Made by a program: the position numbers and the translations under genes | Assembly (NCBI GenBank): GCA_945889325.1 | Contig: CAMDBH010000029.1 | Span: 1-40,363, forward strand | Direction: 5' to 3' | Origin: Klebsiella pneumoniae | Lineage (GTDB): Bacteria > Myxococcota_A > UBA9042 | Length of the DNA stretch: 40,363 nt | Notes under the pieces: model-generated | The model's input: the letters and a program-made list of their open reading frames with translations, nothing else | Told to the model about the DNA's origin: nothing | The model's database searches: none | Shown here: positions 23,578 to 32,376 of the stretch, one piece after another | How the letters are laid out: each line of letters starts with the position of its first letter | Numbering within the stretch: position 1 is the stretch's first letter

Positions 23578-26040
23578 TTGTGGTTCACTGTCGATTTGGC
23601 CCGCGCCTCACGCGCGGCACTGGCGCTGGCGGCCGCGTTGCTTTTGGGCGCGCAGGCCTGTGGCAATGCCGATCCTGCTGAAATCGTTGATGATTCGGAA
23701 GGCGCTGCCGTGGATGCGGCCACCGATGTTCTTGTCGTCAGTGACACTTCAGCAAAAGAAACAACCCCTGTGCCTGACGTTGCGGTCGTTGCAGAATTGA
23801 ACGATGCGGTTGCCGACGTCGATGCGCAAAGTGAAGCGGATCAACCAGATCTGGCTGTCCCGCCGGAAATCGCCCCAGTTGGCGATGCGCCGCAGCCGCT
23901 TGACGCCGCCCAAGACGCCGCGGAAGCCAGCGCGGACACGTCTGTCGCAGAAATCCCCGATATTGCTGAACCGGATGCAAAACAGCCAGCCGCCGATGTC
24001 GTCGCGCCTGATGCCGCAGCAGTGAATGACGCGGCCGGCGATGTCATCGATATCGCTGATAGTTTGGATATTTTTGCCGTGCAGGACGTCGTGCCGGCCA
24101 TCGACGCCGCGGCCGCTGCTGACATGTTTGAAACCGCCGTTGCCGCCGACGCACCCGCCAAAGACGCACCAGATGCGTCTGATATTGCAGCCAAAGATAC
24201 GGTGATTGTGCCTTTGCCTTCGGCCTGCAGTCCGGCAAATTGCGACGACGCCAACCTTTGCACTTTTGACAAATGCGACAAACTCAAAGGTTGCAGCCAC
24301 ATCGACAACACCCTGACGTGTAGCGACGCCAACGCCTGTACTGTGGGCGATGCGTGCCTAAATGGCGTATGCGTAACGGGAAAAAGCATTAATTGCGACG
24401 ATGGCTTGATGTGCACCAAGGACAGCTGCGACATCGCATCCGCCAAATGCGGCCATAGCCCCATTTTCGGCTGTATTTGCAGCACGCTTGCCGATTGCGA
24501 CGACGGTGAACCTTGCACGCTCGACGTTTGCACGGCCCTCAATACTTGCACCCACGCGGCCAAAGTGACGGGCGCACCGTGCAACGATGGATCGGTTTGC
24601 ACGACGCCGGACCTTTGCTATACCGGTGTATGCAAAGGCTATTTGGTGAAGGACTGTGACGATGGCAACGCCTGCTCCGACGATGCCTGCGACCCGCTGA
24701 CCGGCAAATGCAGCAACATCGTGGTGCCGGACAAATGCGACGACGGCAATCCGTGCACGACCGACACGTGCGAAGCGGCCAAAGGCTGCGTGCATTGGGG
24801 CAAATTTTTCGATCGCAAGGTCGGCGGCGAGGTCAATGACGTCATCAAGGCCGTGGTAGCGATGCCGGTCGGCTGGGTGATGGCCGGTCGCAACGATTCA
24901 CTTGGCCCTGGCAAGAACAATTTTTGGCTGCTGCGCATGGACGATTTGGGTCGCATGACGTGGCAGAGTGTATTCGGCGGTGAAAAAGAGGATGTGGCCA
25001 CTTGCTTGGTCGCCGTCGAAAAAGGCTTTACGCTTGCGGGCTATACGGCATCCATGGGCAAGGGCGGCAACGACTTTTGGATGGTAAACACCGACGCTTT
25101 GGGCGCGATGAAATGGAACAAGACCTATGGCGGCGCAGGCGACGAACAAGCCAACGCTATCGTTACTCAACCGGATGGCTACGTGCTGGCGGGCGGCACA
25201 TCATCCAAGGGCGCAGGCGGTAAAGACGTTTGGTTGGTGCACACCAACATCACGGGCGCTGTGACTTGGGACAAGACGTACGGTGCAGCCGGTGAAGAAC
25301 AAGCGTTTGCCATGGTGGCGCTCGAAGATGGCTTGGCCGTGCTGGCGTTGACCAAGTCAAAAGGGGCGGGCGACGCCGATTTTTGGTTGTTGCGGACGGA
25401 TAAGGTCGGCAACTTGCTGTGGGACAAAACGTATGGCGGCAAGGGCGTGGAGGTGCCGCACGCGCTGGTCGCGCTGGCAGACGGCTTTGCGCTGGCCGGG
25501 CAGACGGGATCAAAGGGCGCAGGAGGCAACGATTTTTGGTTGATTCGCACGGACTTGCTCGGCAACACGCTGTGGGAAAAAACCTACGGCGGCAAGGGCG
25601 ATGACGCAGCCTATGCGTTGGCTGGCTTGGCCGACGGTTTTGCGATTACGGGCAAAGTCATCAGCGACAACAACAAAGAACAAGCGTACTTGCTGCGCAC
25701 CGACCCGTTTGGCACGGTGCTTTGGCAGCGCAAATACGGCGAAGCGTTTGAGACGGCCAACGGCATCGCGGTATTGCCCGATGGCTTCATTTTGGCTGGG
25801 CTTTCCAGCAATGCCGACCAATCCAAATGCGCGGGCCGCATGTGGCGCACCGACGACTGGGGCCACGTGACCTGCGATGAAAGCGGAATTTGTTACAATA
25901 AAACGTGGGCCGACTGCGACGATGGCAATGTCTGCAGCGCCGATTTGTGTGAATCAGTGCAGGGTTGCGCGTCGGCGAGTTTGATCGACGGTGCGCCGTG
26001 TGGCGACGGTGTGGCGTGTGCGGGCGGTGCGTGTTTGTAA
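23578..26040 (+). CDS. Propeller lipoprotein 1 (Cys-rich stalk, seven repeats)
   Basis: An 820-residue predicted surface lipoprotein. An Ala/Leu signal is followed by Cys28 in AQAC. Residues 30-215 are an Asp/Ala/Val-rich disordered linker. Residues 217-410 are a Cys-rich stalk of about six units of the form CDDGNxCTxDxC...GC. Residues 411-765 hold seven repeats of about 51 residues (WDKTYGG, then DGFALAG, KGAGGxDFWL, RTDxxGN), the pattern of a widespread beta-propeller class; seven copies fit one closed propeller. A Cys-rich cap (CDDGNVCSADLC... GGACL) ends it. The start is uncertain: TTG at 23578 has AGG nine bases upstream, and TTG at 23596 would give a more classical signal. First of three paralogues. 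Confidence 0.85.
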   Translation: MWFTVDLARASRAALALAAALLLGAQACGNADPAEIVDDSEGAAVDAATDVLVVSDTSAKETTPVPDVAVVAELNDAVADVDAQSEADQPDLAVPPEIAPVGDAPQPLDAAQDAAEASADTSVAEIPDIAEPDAKQPAADVVAPDAAAVNDAAGDVIDIADSLDIFAVQDVVPAIDAAAAADMFETAVAADAPAKDAPDASDIAAKDTVIVPLPSACSPANCDDANLCTFDKCDKLKGCSHIDNTLTCSDANACTVGDACLNGVCVTGKSINCDDGLMCTKDSCDIASAKCGHSPIFGCICSTLADCDDGEPCTLDVCTALNTCTHAAKVTGAPCNDGSVCTTPDLCYTGVCKGYLVKDCDDGNACSDDACDPLTGKCSNIVVPDKCDDGNPCTTDTCEAAKGCVHWGKFFDRKVGGEVNDVIKAVVAMPVGWVMAGRNDSLGPGKNNFWLLRMDDLGRMTWQSVFGGEKEDVATCLVAVEKGFTLAGYTASMGKGGNDFWMVNTDALGAMKWNKTYGGAGDEQANAIVTQPDGYVLAGGTSSKGAGGKDVWLVHTNITGAVTWDKTYGAAGEEQAFAMVALEDGLAVLALTKSKGAGDADFWLLRTDKVGNLLWDKTYGGKGVEVPHALVALADGFALAGQTGSKGAGGNDFWLIRTDLLGNTLWEKTYGGKGDDAAYALAGLADGFAITGKVISDNNKEQAYLLRTDPFGTVLWQRKYGEAFETANGIAVLPDGFILAGLSSNADQSKCAGRMWRTDDWGHVTCDESGICYNKTWADCDDGNVCSADLCESVQGCASASLIDGAPCGDGVACAGGACL
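24808..25872 (+). repeat. Seven tandem 153-bp repeats in propeller gene 1
   Basis: The tryptophan codon opening each unit lies at 24961, 25114, 25267, 25420, 25573 and 25723: steps of 153, 153, 153, 153 and 150 bp. A diverged first unit begins near 24808 and the last ends near 25870. The best conserved words are GACAAGAC(G/C)TA(T/C)GG and GATTTTTGG. Confidence 0.85.
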
Positions 26041-26042
26041 GG

Positions 26043-28364
26043 ATGCGACAAGCTTTGAAAAACTTGAAAGACTTTTTGAAATTGCTCGTCGTTCTGGCGC
26101 TGCTCGCGGGCGCCTGTGCATGCGGGACGGCCACGCCCGCGGTGGCGGACGACGACGCGGAAAATAGCGACGCCGTCGACGCCGCGCCCCAATTGGACGC
26201 AGCGGATGCGACAATGACCAAAGATTTTGTAACCTTGCCAGAGGGCGAGGGCGACGTGGCGCAGTCCGAAGATTGGGCCGTCGCCGAGGTCAATACAAGT
26301 GATGTTGTTGCAACCTTTGATGGTCCAGACGCTCAAGCTGCCGGCGACGCTTTGCCCGACGTCGATGCCGCCGCCCCCGACGACGCAACCCTACCAGATG
26401 ATTCAGTTGTTCTAGCAGATGTTCAGAGCGAAGTTCAATGCTGCGCTGAAGTCGACGCTGTTGCGGCAGACACTTCTGAAGTCGCACAACCAATCGATGG
26501 AGGACCTGCCGATTCAGGTGTCCCTGACGCCGGACTACCCGCCGGTTGCACCGACAACGTTTGCGACGATGGCAATGAATGCACCAGTGACAGTTGCGAT
26601 GCGCTGAACAATTGCCTGAATAAATTCAACGTACTGCCCTGCAGTGACGGCGACGGATGTACGGTCGGCGAAACGTGCAAAAACGGCTTGTGTTTGGGCG
26701 GCAGCCCCAACAAATGCGACGATGGCCAGCCATGCACGGCCGATTTATGCCTTATTAAAACCGGACTTTGCAGCAACACGCCGATCCCAACTTGCGATTG
26801 CAGCAGCGGCAAAAGCTGCGATGACGGCCAATCGTGTACGACCGACACCTGCACGGCCGAAAAAACCTGCACCCACGTGCAATTGGCCAACGGCACGTTT
26901 TGCGACGACGCAAATGCCTGTACGAACATCGACTTGTGCAGCGCCGGCAAGTGCGGCGGCCAGCCCAAAATCGATTGCGACGATGGCAGCAAGTGCACGG
27001 ATGCGATTTGCGATCCCAAGACGGGTAAGTGCCTGTTCTTCGACAAAAGCGCGTCCTGCGACGACAAAGATCCGTGCACGGCCGACGCTTGCGTGATTGG
27101 CAAAGGTTGCATGCACTACGGCAAGTTTTTTGACAACAATTACGAGGGGTTTGTCAACGATCTGATCAACGCCGTTATCGTTTTGCCCGACGGCCTGGCG
27201 TTTACCGGGCGCAACAGTTCGACTGGGCCAGGCTACAACAATTACTGGTTGGTGAAGACCGATTTCTTAGGCAAAACTGTGTTTGACAAAGTTTACGGCG
27301 GCCCTAAAGACGACGTGGCCAATGCGTTGGCGGTTGTCGATGGCGGCTTTGCAGTAGTCGGTTCAACATTATCCAAGGGCGCGGGCGCCAAGGATTTTTG
27401 GATCGTGCGCACGGACAAAGACGGCACGGCCTTGTGGGACAAAGTCTTTGGCGGCGTCAGCGACGACCAAGCCAACGGCGTGGTCGAACAAAACGACGGC
27501 ATCGCGATTGCCGGCATGACCCAATCCAAAGGCGCAGGCGGCAAAGACGCGTGGCTGATTCGCACGGACAAAGACGGCAACCTATTGTGGGACAAGACTT
27601 ATGGCGGCAGCGGTGCCGATGAGGCGCTGGCGGTTTCCGCCATGGCAGATGGCTTTGCGCTCGCAGGCACCAACGGATCCAAAGGCGCAGGCGGTGCCGA
27701 TTTTTGGTTGATCCGCACCGACGCCGCGGGCACTGTGCTGTGGGACAAAACCTATGGCGGCAAATCCAGCGATCAGTGCCGCGCCATGGTTGCGACGGCC
27801 GACGGCTTTGCGTTGACTGGGCCGACTTCTTCCAAAGGTGCGGGCAGTTATGACTATTGGCTGGTGCGCACTGATCTCAACGGCGTGGCGCTGTGGGACA
27901 AGACTTATGGCACGAAAAACGACGAGCAAACATTTGCGGTGGCCGCGTTGCCCGATGGCTTTGTGATTTCTGGCCGCAGCTTGAGCAAGGCCATCAACAA
28001 GGACTACGTGTACGTCGTTCGCACCGACTTGTGGGGCAACCAAATTTGGCAGCGCAATTACGGCGACGGCACCGGCGAAGGCCGTGGCGTTCAAGGCTTG
28101 CCCGATGGCCTGATTATCACCGGCTATTCTAGCACGCCGGGCCAAGTCAAAGCCGCCGGTAAATTGTTCCGCACCGACGCTTGGGGCCACGTCAATTGCC
28201 CGGATGCCGGCGTCTGTTTTGGCAAAATCGTCAGCGATTGCGATGATGGCAACGCGTGCACAGCCGACGTGTGCGACAACGTGAAGGGTTGCGTTTCTGT
28301 CAACTTCAGCGACGGCGCTGCGTGTGGCGACGGCAAGGGGTGCAAAGCCGGTGCGTGTCTATAA
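26043..28364 (+). CDS. Propeller lipoprotein 2 (Cys-rich stalk, seven repeats)
   Basis: A 773-residue paralogue with the same layout. The signal is KDFLKLLVVLALLAGAC with the lipobox Cys in LAGAC, then an Asp/Ala/Val linker (about 25-165), a Cys stalk (about 168-360) with units such as CDDGNECTSDSCDALNNC and CDDGQSCTTDTC, seven 51-residue propeller repeats (about 362-718) and a Cys-rich cap ending CKAGACL. The ATG at 26043 is three bases past the end of gene 1; an open frame extends upstream inside gene 1 but lacks a secretion signal. No independent Shine-Dalgarno is seen, so translation is probably coupled to gene 1. Repeats 3-6 are the most regular, with a WDKTYGG opening and RTDxxG ending. 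Ligand unknown; extracellular binding or adhesion is likely. Confidence 0.86.
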   Translation: MRQALKNLKDFLKLLVVLALLAGACACGTATPAVADDDAENSDAVDAAPQLDAADATMTKDFVTLPEGEGDVAQSEDWAVAEVNTSDVVATFDGPDAQAAGDALPDVDAAAPDDATLPDDSVVLADVQSEVQCCAEVDAVAADTSEVAQPIDGGPADSGVPDAGLPAGCTDNVCDDGNECTSDSCDALNNCLNKFNVLPCSDGDGCTVGETCKNGLCLGGSPNKCDDGQPCTADLCLIKTGLCSNTPIPTCDCSSGKSCDDGQSCTTDTCTAEKTCTHVQLANGTFCDDANACTNIDLCSAGKCGGQPKIDCDDGSKCTDAICDPKTGKCLFFDKSASCDDKDPCTADACVIGKGCMHYGKFFDNNYEGFVNDLINAVIVLPDGLAFTGRNSSTGPGYNNYWLVKTDFLGKTVFDKVYGGPKDDVANALAVVDGGFAVVGSTLSKGAGAKDFWIVRTDKDGTALWDKVFGGVSDDQANGVVEQNDGIAIAGMTQSKGAGGKDAWLIRTDKDGNLLWDKTYGGSGADEALAVSAMADGFALAGTNGSKGAGGADFWLIRTDAAGTVLWDKTYGGKSSDQCRAMVATADGFALTGPTSSKGAGSYDYWLVRTDLNGVALWDKTYGTKNDEQTFAVAALPDGFVISGRSLSKAINKDYVYVVRTDLWGNQIWQRNYGDGTGEGRGVQGLPDGLIITGYSSTPGQVKAAGKLFRTDAWGHVNCPDAGVCFGKIVSDCDDGNACTADVCDNVKGCVSVNFSDGAACGDGKGCKAGACL
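27129..28199 (+). repeat. Seven tandem 153-bp repeats in propeller gene 2
   Basis: Unit-opening codons fall at 27282, 27435, 27588, 27741, 27894 and 28047, an unbroken step of exactly 153 bp, with a diverged first unit before them and the last ending near 28199. No insertion or deletion has accumulated between units, unlike the third gene. Confidence 0.87.
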
Positions 28365-30495
28365 TTTCACTTCATTTTTGCTGGCTTGTGCGCTTGCGTG
28401 CGACGCGTGCGGTGCAAATACGGCGCCATCGGACGCAGCCGCCGCGACAGACGCCGACGCTGACACTGACACGCTATCTTTTGAAGATGCAACGGATTTA
28501 TCTGCTGGACCTGACCTCGCTTCCGCAGTTGATGACGGCGCAGCGGATGCAACGGTGGAAATTGCGCCAGATGAGATCGCCGATTCGGCGGTCAACTTGG
28601 TCGATGCCAATGACGAGATCCAACTTGATCTGGGCGCAGATCTGCCACAACCGCTAGATATTGTGGATGTGTTGGATGCTTCGGCAACCCCCGACACACC
28701 CGATGCCGCACCCGACAGTGCCGTCGTTACCGATATCGCTGAAATTGCCCAAGATATAGCTGTAACACCGGATGTTTCACTGCCCGCCAACTGCACGGTC
28801 AACTGCGACGACGGCAATGCCTGCACTTTTGACCTTTGCTCCATCGCCAATGGTTGCAAACACATAGCAATAGCGGCTGCTTGCGCGGACGCGGACCCCT
28901 GCACCGCCGCGGGCGCTTGTGGGGGCGGCGCCTGCAAGGCAGGTGGCCCGATCGACTGCGACGACAAAAATGTCTGCACAACAGACAGTTGCGATGCGAT
29001 CAAAGGCTGCCAGCACGCATTTGGCGGCGGAGCCTGCGACGACGGCAACCCCTGCACTAGCGCGGACGCGTGCGCGCAAGGCGCCTGCAAGGGCACAGGC
29101 GGCCCCGATTGCGACGACAAAAAGGTTTGCACGACAGACAGTTGCGATGGTTCAGTCGGTTGCGTGCACGTCAACAATGCCGCGGGTTGCGACGACGGCG
29201 CGGCGTGCACGCTCGACGCCTGCGCGGGAGGGCAGTGCGTGGGGGCCGCCAAACTTTTCACGCAAAGTTATGGCGGCAAAGGCAATGACCAAGCCTATGC
29301 GATTGCAGGATTATCCGATGGTTTTGCCTTGGCAGGACTGACAGCTTCCAAGGGTGCGGGCGACGTCGATTTTTGGCTGGTGAAAACCGATTTGGCCGGA
29401 AAAGTCTTATGGGACAAGACCTACGGCGGCAAAGGCGGCGATCAGGCCAATGCGCTCGTCGCGCTAAGCAACGGCTTTGCCTTGGCGGGCTTCACGACCT
29501 CCAAGGGCGAGGCTGGTTCGGATTTTTGGCTTGTCAGAACCGATGCTTCCGGCAATTTGCTCTGGGACAAGACGTATGGCGGCGCTGGCGGCGACGTGGC
29601 GTGGGGCGTTGTTGCGCTCAAGGACGGCTTTGCGGTCGCCGGCTTTACGTCGTCAACTGTAGACGGCAATTACGATTTCTGGCTGGTCCGCACCGATGCT
29701 GCGGGTGAAGCTGTTTTTGCTGTTGCGTACGGCGGCGTCGACAACGACTTTTGCAGCGGTGTGGTGAGCACCAAGGATGGCCTTGTCCTCATCGGTTCCA
29801 CAAAATCAAAAGGCGCAGGCGGTGAGGACGCTTGGTTAGTTAAAACAGACACATCCGGCAATTTGTTGTGGGACAAGACCTACGGCGGCGACAAAAGCGA
29901 CGGGGCTTTTTCGGCCATCGTTTTGGCCGATGGGCTGGCAGTTTTGGGTGCTACCAGTTCCAAAGGCGCGGGTGCCAATGACTTTTGGCTGATTCGCACC
30001 GATGCAGTCGGCAACGTCTTGTGGGATCGGACTTACGGCGGCAAGAACAATGAGTTGGCCGATGGTTTTTCACTGGCCGCGCTGGCCGACGGCTTTGCGA
30101 TGGCGGGGCGCACCGCAAGCAAAGGTGCGGGTGGCAATGATTTTTGGCTGGTGCGCACCGATTTACTCGGCAACGCCATGTGGGATAAGACTTTCGGCGG
30201 CGCCGGCGACGACCAAACCCGCGCGCTTGCCGCGGTCGCCGATGGTTTTGCCATTGCTGGGTCAGCGTCGCCAATAGACGATCCCAAAGCTTACGATTTC
30301 AAAGTTGTACGCACGGATTTGTGGGGCAACGCGGATTGCGCTGGATCCGCAGGTTGTTTCACCACGCTGACTTGCGATGACAGCAATGCGTGTACCGCGG
30401 ACGTGTGTGAGGGCAAAATCGGGTGCGCTCATGCGAAGTTGGCCGACGGCGCTGTTTGCGGCAAAGGCGTTTGCAAAAGTGGAGCGTGCAAGTAA
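28351..30495 (+). CDS. Propeller lipoprotein 3 (Cys-rich stalk, seven repeats)
   Basis: A 714-residue third paralogue. The signal (FTSFLLACALAC) ends at a lipobox Cys, either in CALAC or in the following CDAC. An Asp/Ala/Thr linker (about 20-145), a shorter Cys stalk (about 147-300, units such as CDDKKVCTTDSCDGSVGC), seven propeller repeats (about 302-664) and a Cys-rich cap (CDDSNACTADVC... KSGACK) follow. GTG at 28351 lies inside the last codons of gene 2, a 14-base overlap, with AAGGGG ten bases upstream. An in-frame GTG at 28324 would put nine extra residues before the signal. The stalk is shorter than in genes 1 and 2, so the three heads may stand at different heights. It converges with the fibre-like gene. 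Confidence 0.85.
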   Translation: MRVYNFTSFLLACALACDACGANTAPSDAAAATDADADTDTLSFEDATDLSAGPDLASAVDDGAADATVEIAPDEIADSAVNLVDANDEIQLDLGADLPQPLDIVDVLDASATPDTPDAAPDSAVVTDIAEIAQDIAVTPDVSLPANCTVNCDDGNACTFDLCSIANGCKHIAIAAACADADPCTAAGACGGGACKAGGPIDCDDKNVCTTDSCDAIKGCQHAFGGGACDDGNPCTSADACAQGACKGTGGPDCDDKKVCTTDSCDGSVGCVHVNNAAGCDDGAACTLDACAGGQCVGAAKLFTQSYGGKGNDQAYAIAGLSDGFALAGLTASKGAGDVDFWLVKTDLAGKVLWDKTYGGKGGDQANALVALSNGFALAGFTTSKGEAGSDFWLVRTDASGNLLWDKTYGGAGGDVAWGVVALKDGFAVAGFTSSTVDGNYDFWLVRTDAAGEAVFAVAYGGVDNDFCSGVVSTKDGLVLIGSTKSKGAGGEDAWLVKTDTSGNLLWDKTYGGDKSDGAFSAIVLADGLAVLGATSSKGAGANDFWLIRTDAVGNVLWDRTYGGKNNELADGFSLAALADGFAMAGRTASKGAGGNDFWLVRTDLLGNAMWDKTFGGAGDDQTRALAAVADGFAIAGSASPIDDPKAYDFKVVRTDLWGNADCAGSAGCFTTLTCDDSNACTADVCEGKIGCAHAKLADGAVCGKGVCKSGACK
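29256..30342 (+). repeat. Seven tandem repeats of about 153 bp in propeller gene 3
   Basis: Unit-opening codons are at 29410, 29563, 29716, 29869, 30022 and 30181. Steps are 153 bp except the last, which is 159 because two codons are added in FSLAALADG. The fourth unit has lost the opening Trp (FAVAYGG). Confidence 0.85.
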
Positions 30496-30497
30496 GG

Positions 30498-32330
30498 TTA
30501 CGGCGGCGCGGCCTTATACGGATGATTCGCGGCCAAACCGCCTTGCAGGCCCCATTTCCAAGCCAGATAACCTTCGACCTGTTGCCTTTCGCCAACAGTC
30601 AGAACTTTATTATAAACAATCAGTTCTGCCCAACGGCACGCGACATACGCGTTCGACCATGGCACGCCGCCAATCCCGCCGAAATCGCCGCCATTGCCCG
30701 AACCGAGGGTGAAATTCCACGCCACGTCGCCACCGGTCGTGCTCATCGCCGCGCCGGTGCCGTTGACAAAGACCGTTGATTTGAGTGCGCTTGTCGACGT
30801 CCAATCGATGATTTGGTAGTTCGCCGCGCCGCCGGATTGGGCGATGCCGGCCAAGTTGGCGCGGCTGTCGTCGCCAAAGCCGCCAAAAATGTCCAAATTG
30901 TCGGCGTTGCCTGCAGAAGCATTGCCAATTTCAATGCCATGGTACAAGCCGGGTTGGTTGACGGTGCCGCCAAACGCCACCGGATAGTAGCTGGCACCGC
31001 CGTAGTTCAGCGCAGTGGGCAGCTGATAAACCGTGAACACGGTGACGTTATTGAGCGCAACCGTGGTCGGAAAGCGCAACACCTGCGATCCTGGGGCAAA
31101 CGACAGCACCGGCAAATTGTTCAGCGCGCCCGCCAAAAGCGTCGGCTGCTGCGGGCCATTGGCCTGAAACGCATGGTAAGCATGGCCGCTTTTGTCCAGC
31201 CACTGTGAAACCGCCGGGCCGTTGAGCACCATGCCAGCGGGATCGGCTGCGTCGTACCATGCGAAGATGCCACCGACGCTCAGGGGGTTAAAGCCCGACT
31301 TGAACGTGAGAATCTGCCAGTTGGGCGACACGCCGTCGCAACCGAAAAACTGATGTGTGCCGGTGTCGAAGTAAATGCTGCCCGCGTGCGCCGCGTCGCA
31401 TTTGTAAGGCGCGCCTGCGCTGTTGTGGGCGCGCAGGTTGACGATGGGTTGCGCTTGGAAGTCCGCGCCGCTGGCAGTGATTTTGCCACCCAACGTGCCC
31501 GTGCCGTCGATGTTGAAGTTGGCGTTGACCTGTTTGACCACGTCGTTGGCGATGCCGCCGACCGGTGCGCCGCAGATGAGTTTGCCATCGTCTTTGATAC
31601 CGCTGACATAAAGCCCGCTGCCGCACTGGCTGTTGATCGCGGCTTGCGCGGGTTTGTCGGCCAAATCGCTGTAGCTGCCGCTGGTTGCGACTTTGGCCAA
31701 TTTTGCGCTCAGCGCGTAGGCCGCCAAATCTGGAATGCCGTTCAGATCTGCGTAGTTGCCCGTAGAAGCGACGTTGGCCAATTTGCCGAGCAATGCATAC
31801 GCGGAAAGATTGGGTTTATCCACCAGATCGGCGAACAGGCCCGACGTGGCGATTTTGGCCAAATCCACCGTTTTTGCCAAACCGCCTAGCACGTTGGCTG
31901 CCAGAGCTGCCGCTGGAATACAGCCAGAACAATCAACGCCTTCGGCAACGGCAGCGCGCAAAGCATAAGCCACGCTGAGCACTTGCTTGCGCGGCATTTC
32001 ATTGTCATTTTCAATTTTGACGCCCAGCCAAAGTGATTTGAGATTGGCCAGTTGCGCTGGATCTATCGCCAAAGTGCTGCCCAAAGGCCAGCTGAACAGG
32101 CTGCCTTTGACTGTGATGGCGACCGGCCCTTCGCTCCACAGCGCAACACCGCCTGTCGATTGCGGATACAGGGAAAAAGTGAAGTTGTAGTCGCCGTCCG
32201 CGACCGGGCCGCCGCCTTGGCTTTGCAACGTGCCTTGCGCGCCCAAGATGCCCGGCAGGGCGCTGGCGGGTGCGGCGCAGAGTAGGGAAAGTGTTAAAAG
32301 AATGGACGAAAAGGAGAATTTTGTTTGCAT
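30498..32330 (-). CDS. Secreted protein with phage-fibre-like repeats and LamG-like C-terminus
   Basis: A 610-residue exported protein. The signal peptide (1-24) is cleaved after ASA. Residues 25-130 carry the strand-rich QGTLQSQGGGPVADGDYNF module found at the start of many myxococcal surface proteins. Residues 158-230 contain three units of the form VATSGSYSDLADKP, the same motif that recurs in phage tail fibres and related trimeric adhesins. A Cys-containing segment (GSGLYVSGIKDDGKLICG) follows. Residues 350-610 are a LamG/concanavalin-like jelly roll starting FAWYDAADPAG and ending YLAWKWGLQGGLAANHPYK, an established terminal signature. It is probably an extracellular fibre or lectin. The ATG at 32330 is chosen for the signal peptide; AAGG lies about ten bases upstream. 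Ends two bases from propeller gene 3. Confidence 0.82.
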   Translation of the reverse strand: MQTKFSFSSILLTLSLLCAAPASALPGILGAQGTLQSQGGGPVADGDYNFTFSLYPQSTGGVALWSEGPVAITVKGSLFSWPLGSTLAIDPAQLANLKSLWLGVKIENDNEMPRKQVLSVAYALRAAVAEGVDCSGCIPAAALAANVLGGLAKTVDLAKIATSGLFADLVDKPNLSAYALLGKLANVASTGNYADLNGIPDLAAYALSAKLAKVATSGSYSDLADKPAQAAINSQCGSGLYVSGIKDDGKLICGAPVGGIANDVVKQVNANFNIDGTGTLGGKITASGADFQAQPIVNLRAHNSAGAPYKCDAAHAGSIYFDTGTHQFFGCDGVSPNWQILTFKSGFNPLSVGGIFAWYDAADPAGMVLNGPAVSQWLDKSGHAYHAFQANGPQQPTLLAGALNNLPVLSFAPGSQVLRFPTTVALNNVTVFTVYQLPTALNYGGASYYPVAFGGTVNQPGLYHGIEIGNASAGNADNLDIFGGFGDDSRANLAGIAQSGGAANYQIIDWTSTSALKSTVFVNGTGAAMSTTGGDVAWNFTLGSGNGGDFGGIGGVPWSNAYVACRWAELIVYNKVLTVGERQQVEGYLAWKWGLQGGLAANHPYKAAPP

Positions 32331-32376
32331 TTGTTCGTTGCCTTGGCAAGAAGGGATGGTGCGTTGCCCGCTGCGT

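Noticed and set aside
23841-24602. 253-codon minus-strand frame in propeller gene 1
   Set aside because: Ala/Ser-rich mirror of the Asp/Ala linker; a codon-bias artefact.
24808-30342. Tandem repeats considered as a CRISPR or satellite array
   Set aside because: Unit length of 153 bp, in-frame coding and diverged units without spacers; they are protein repeats.
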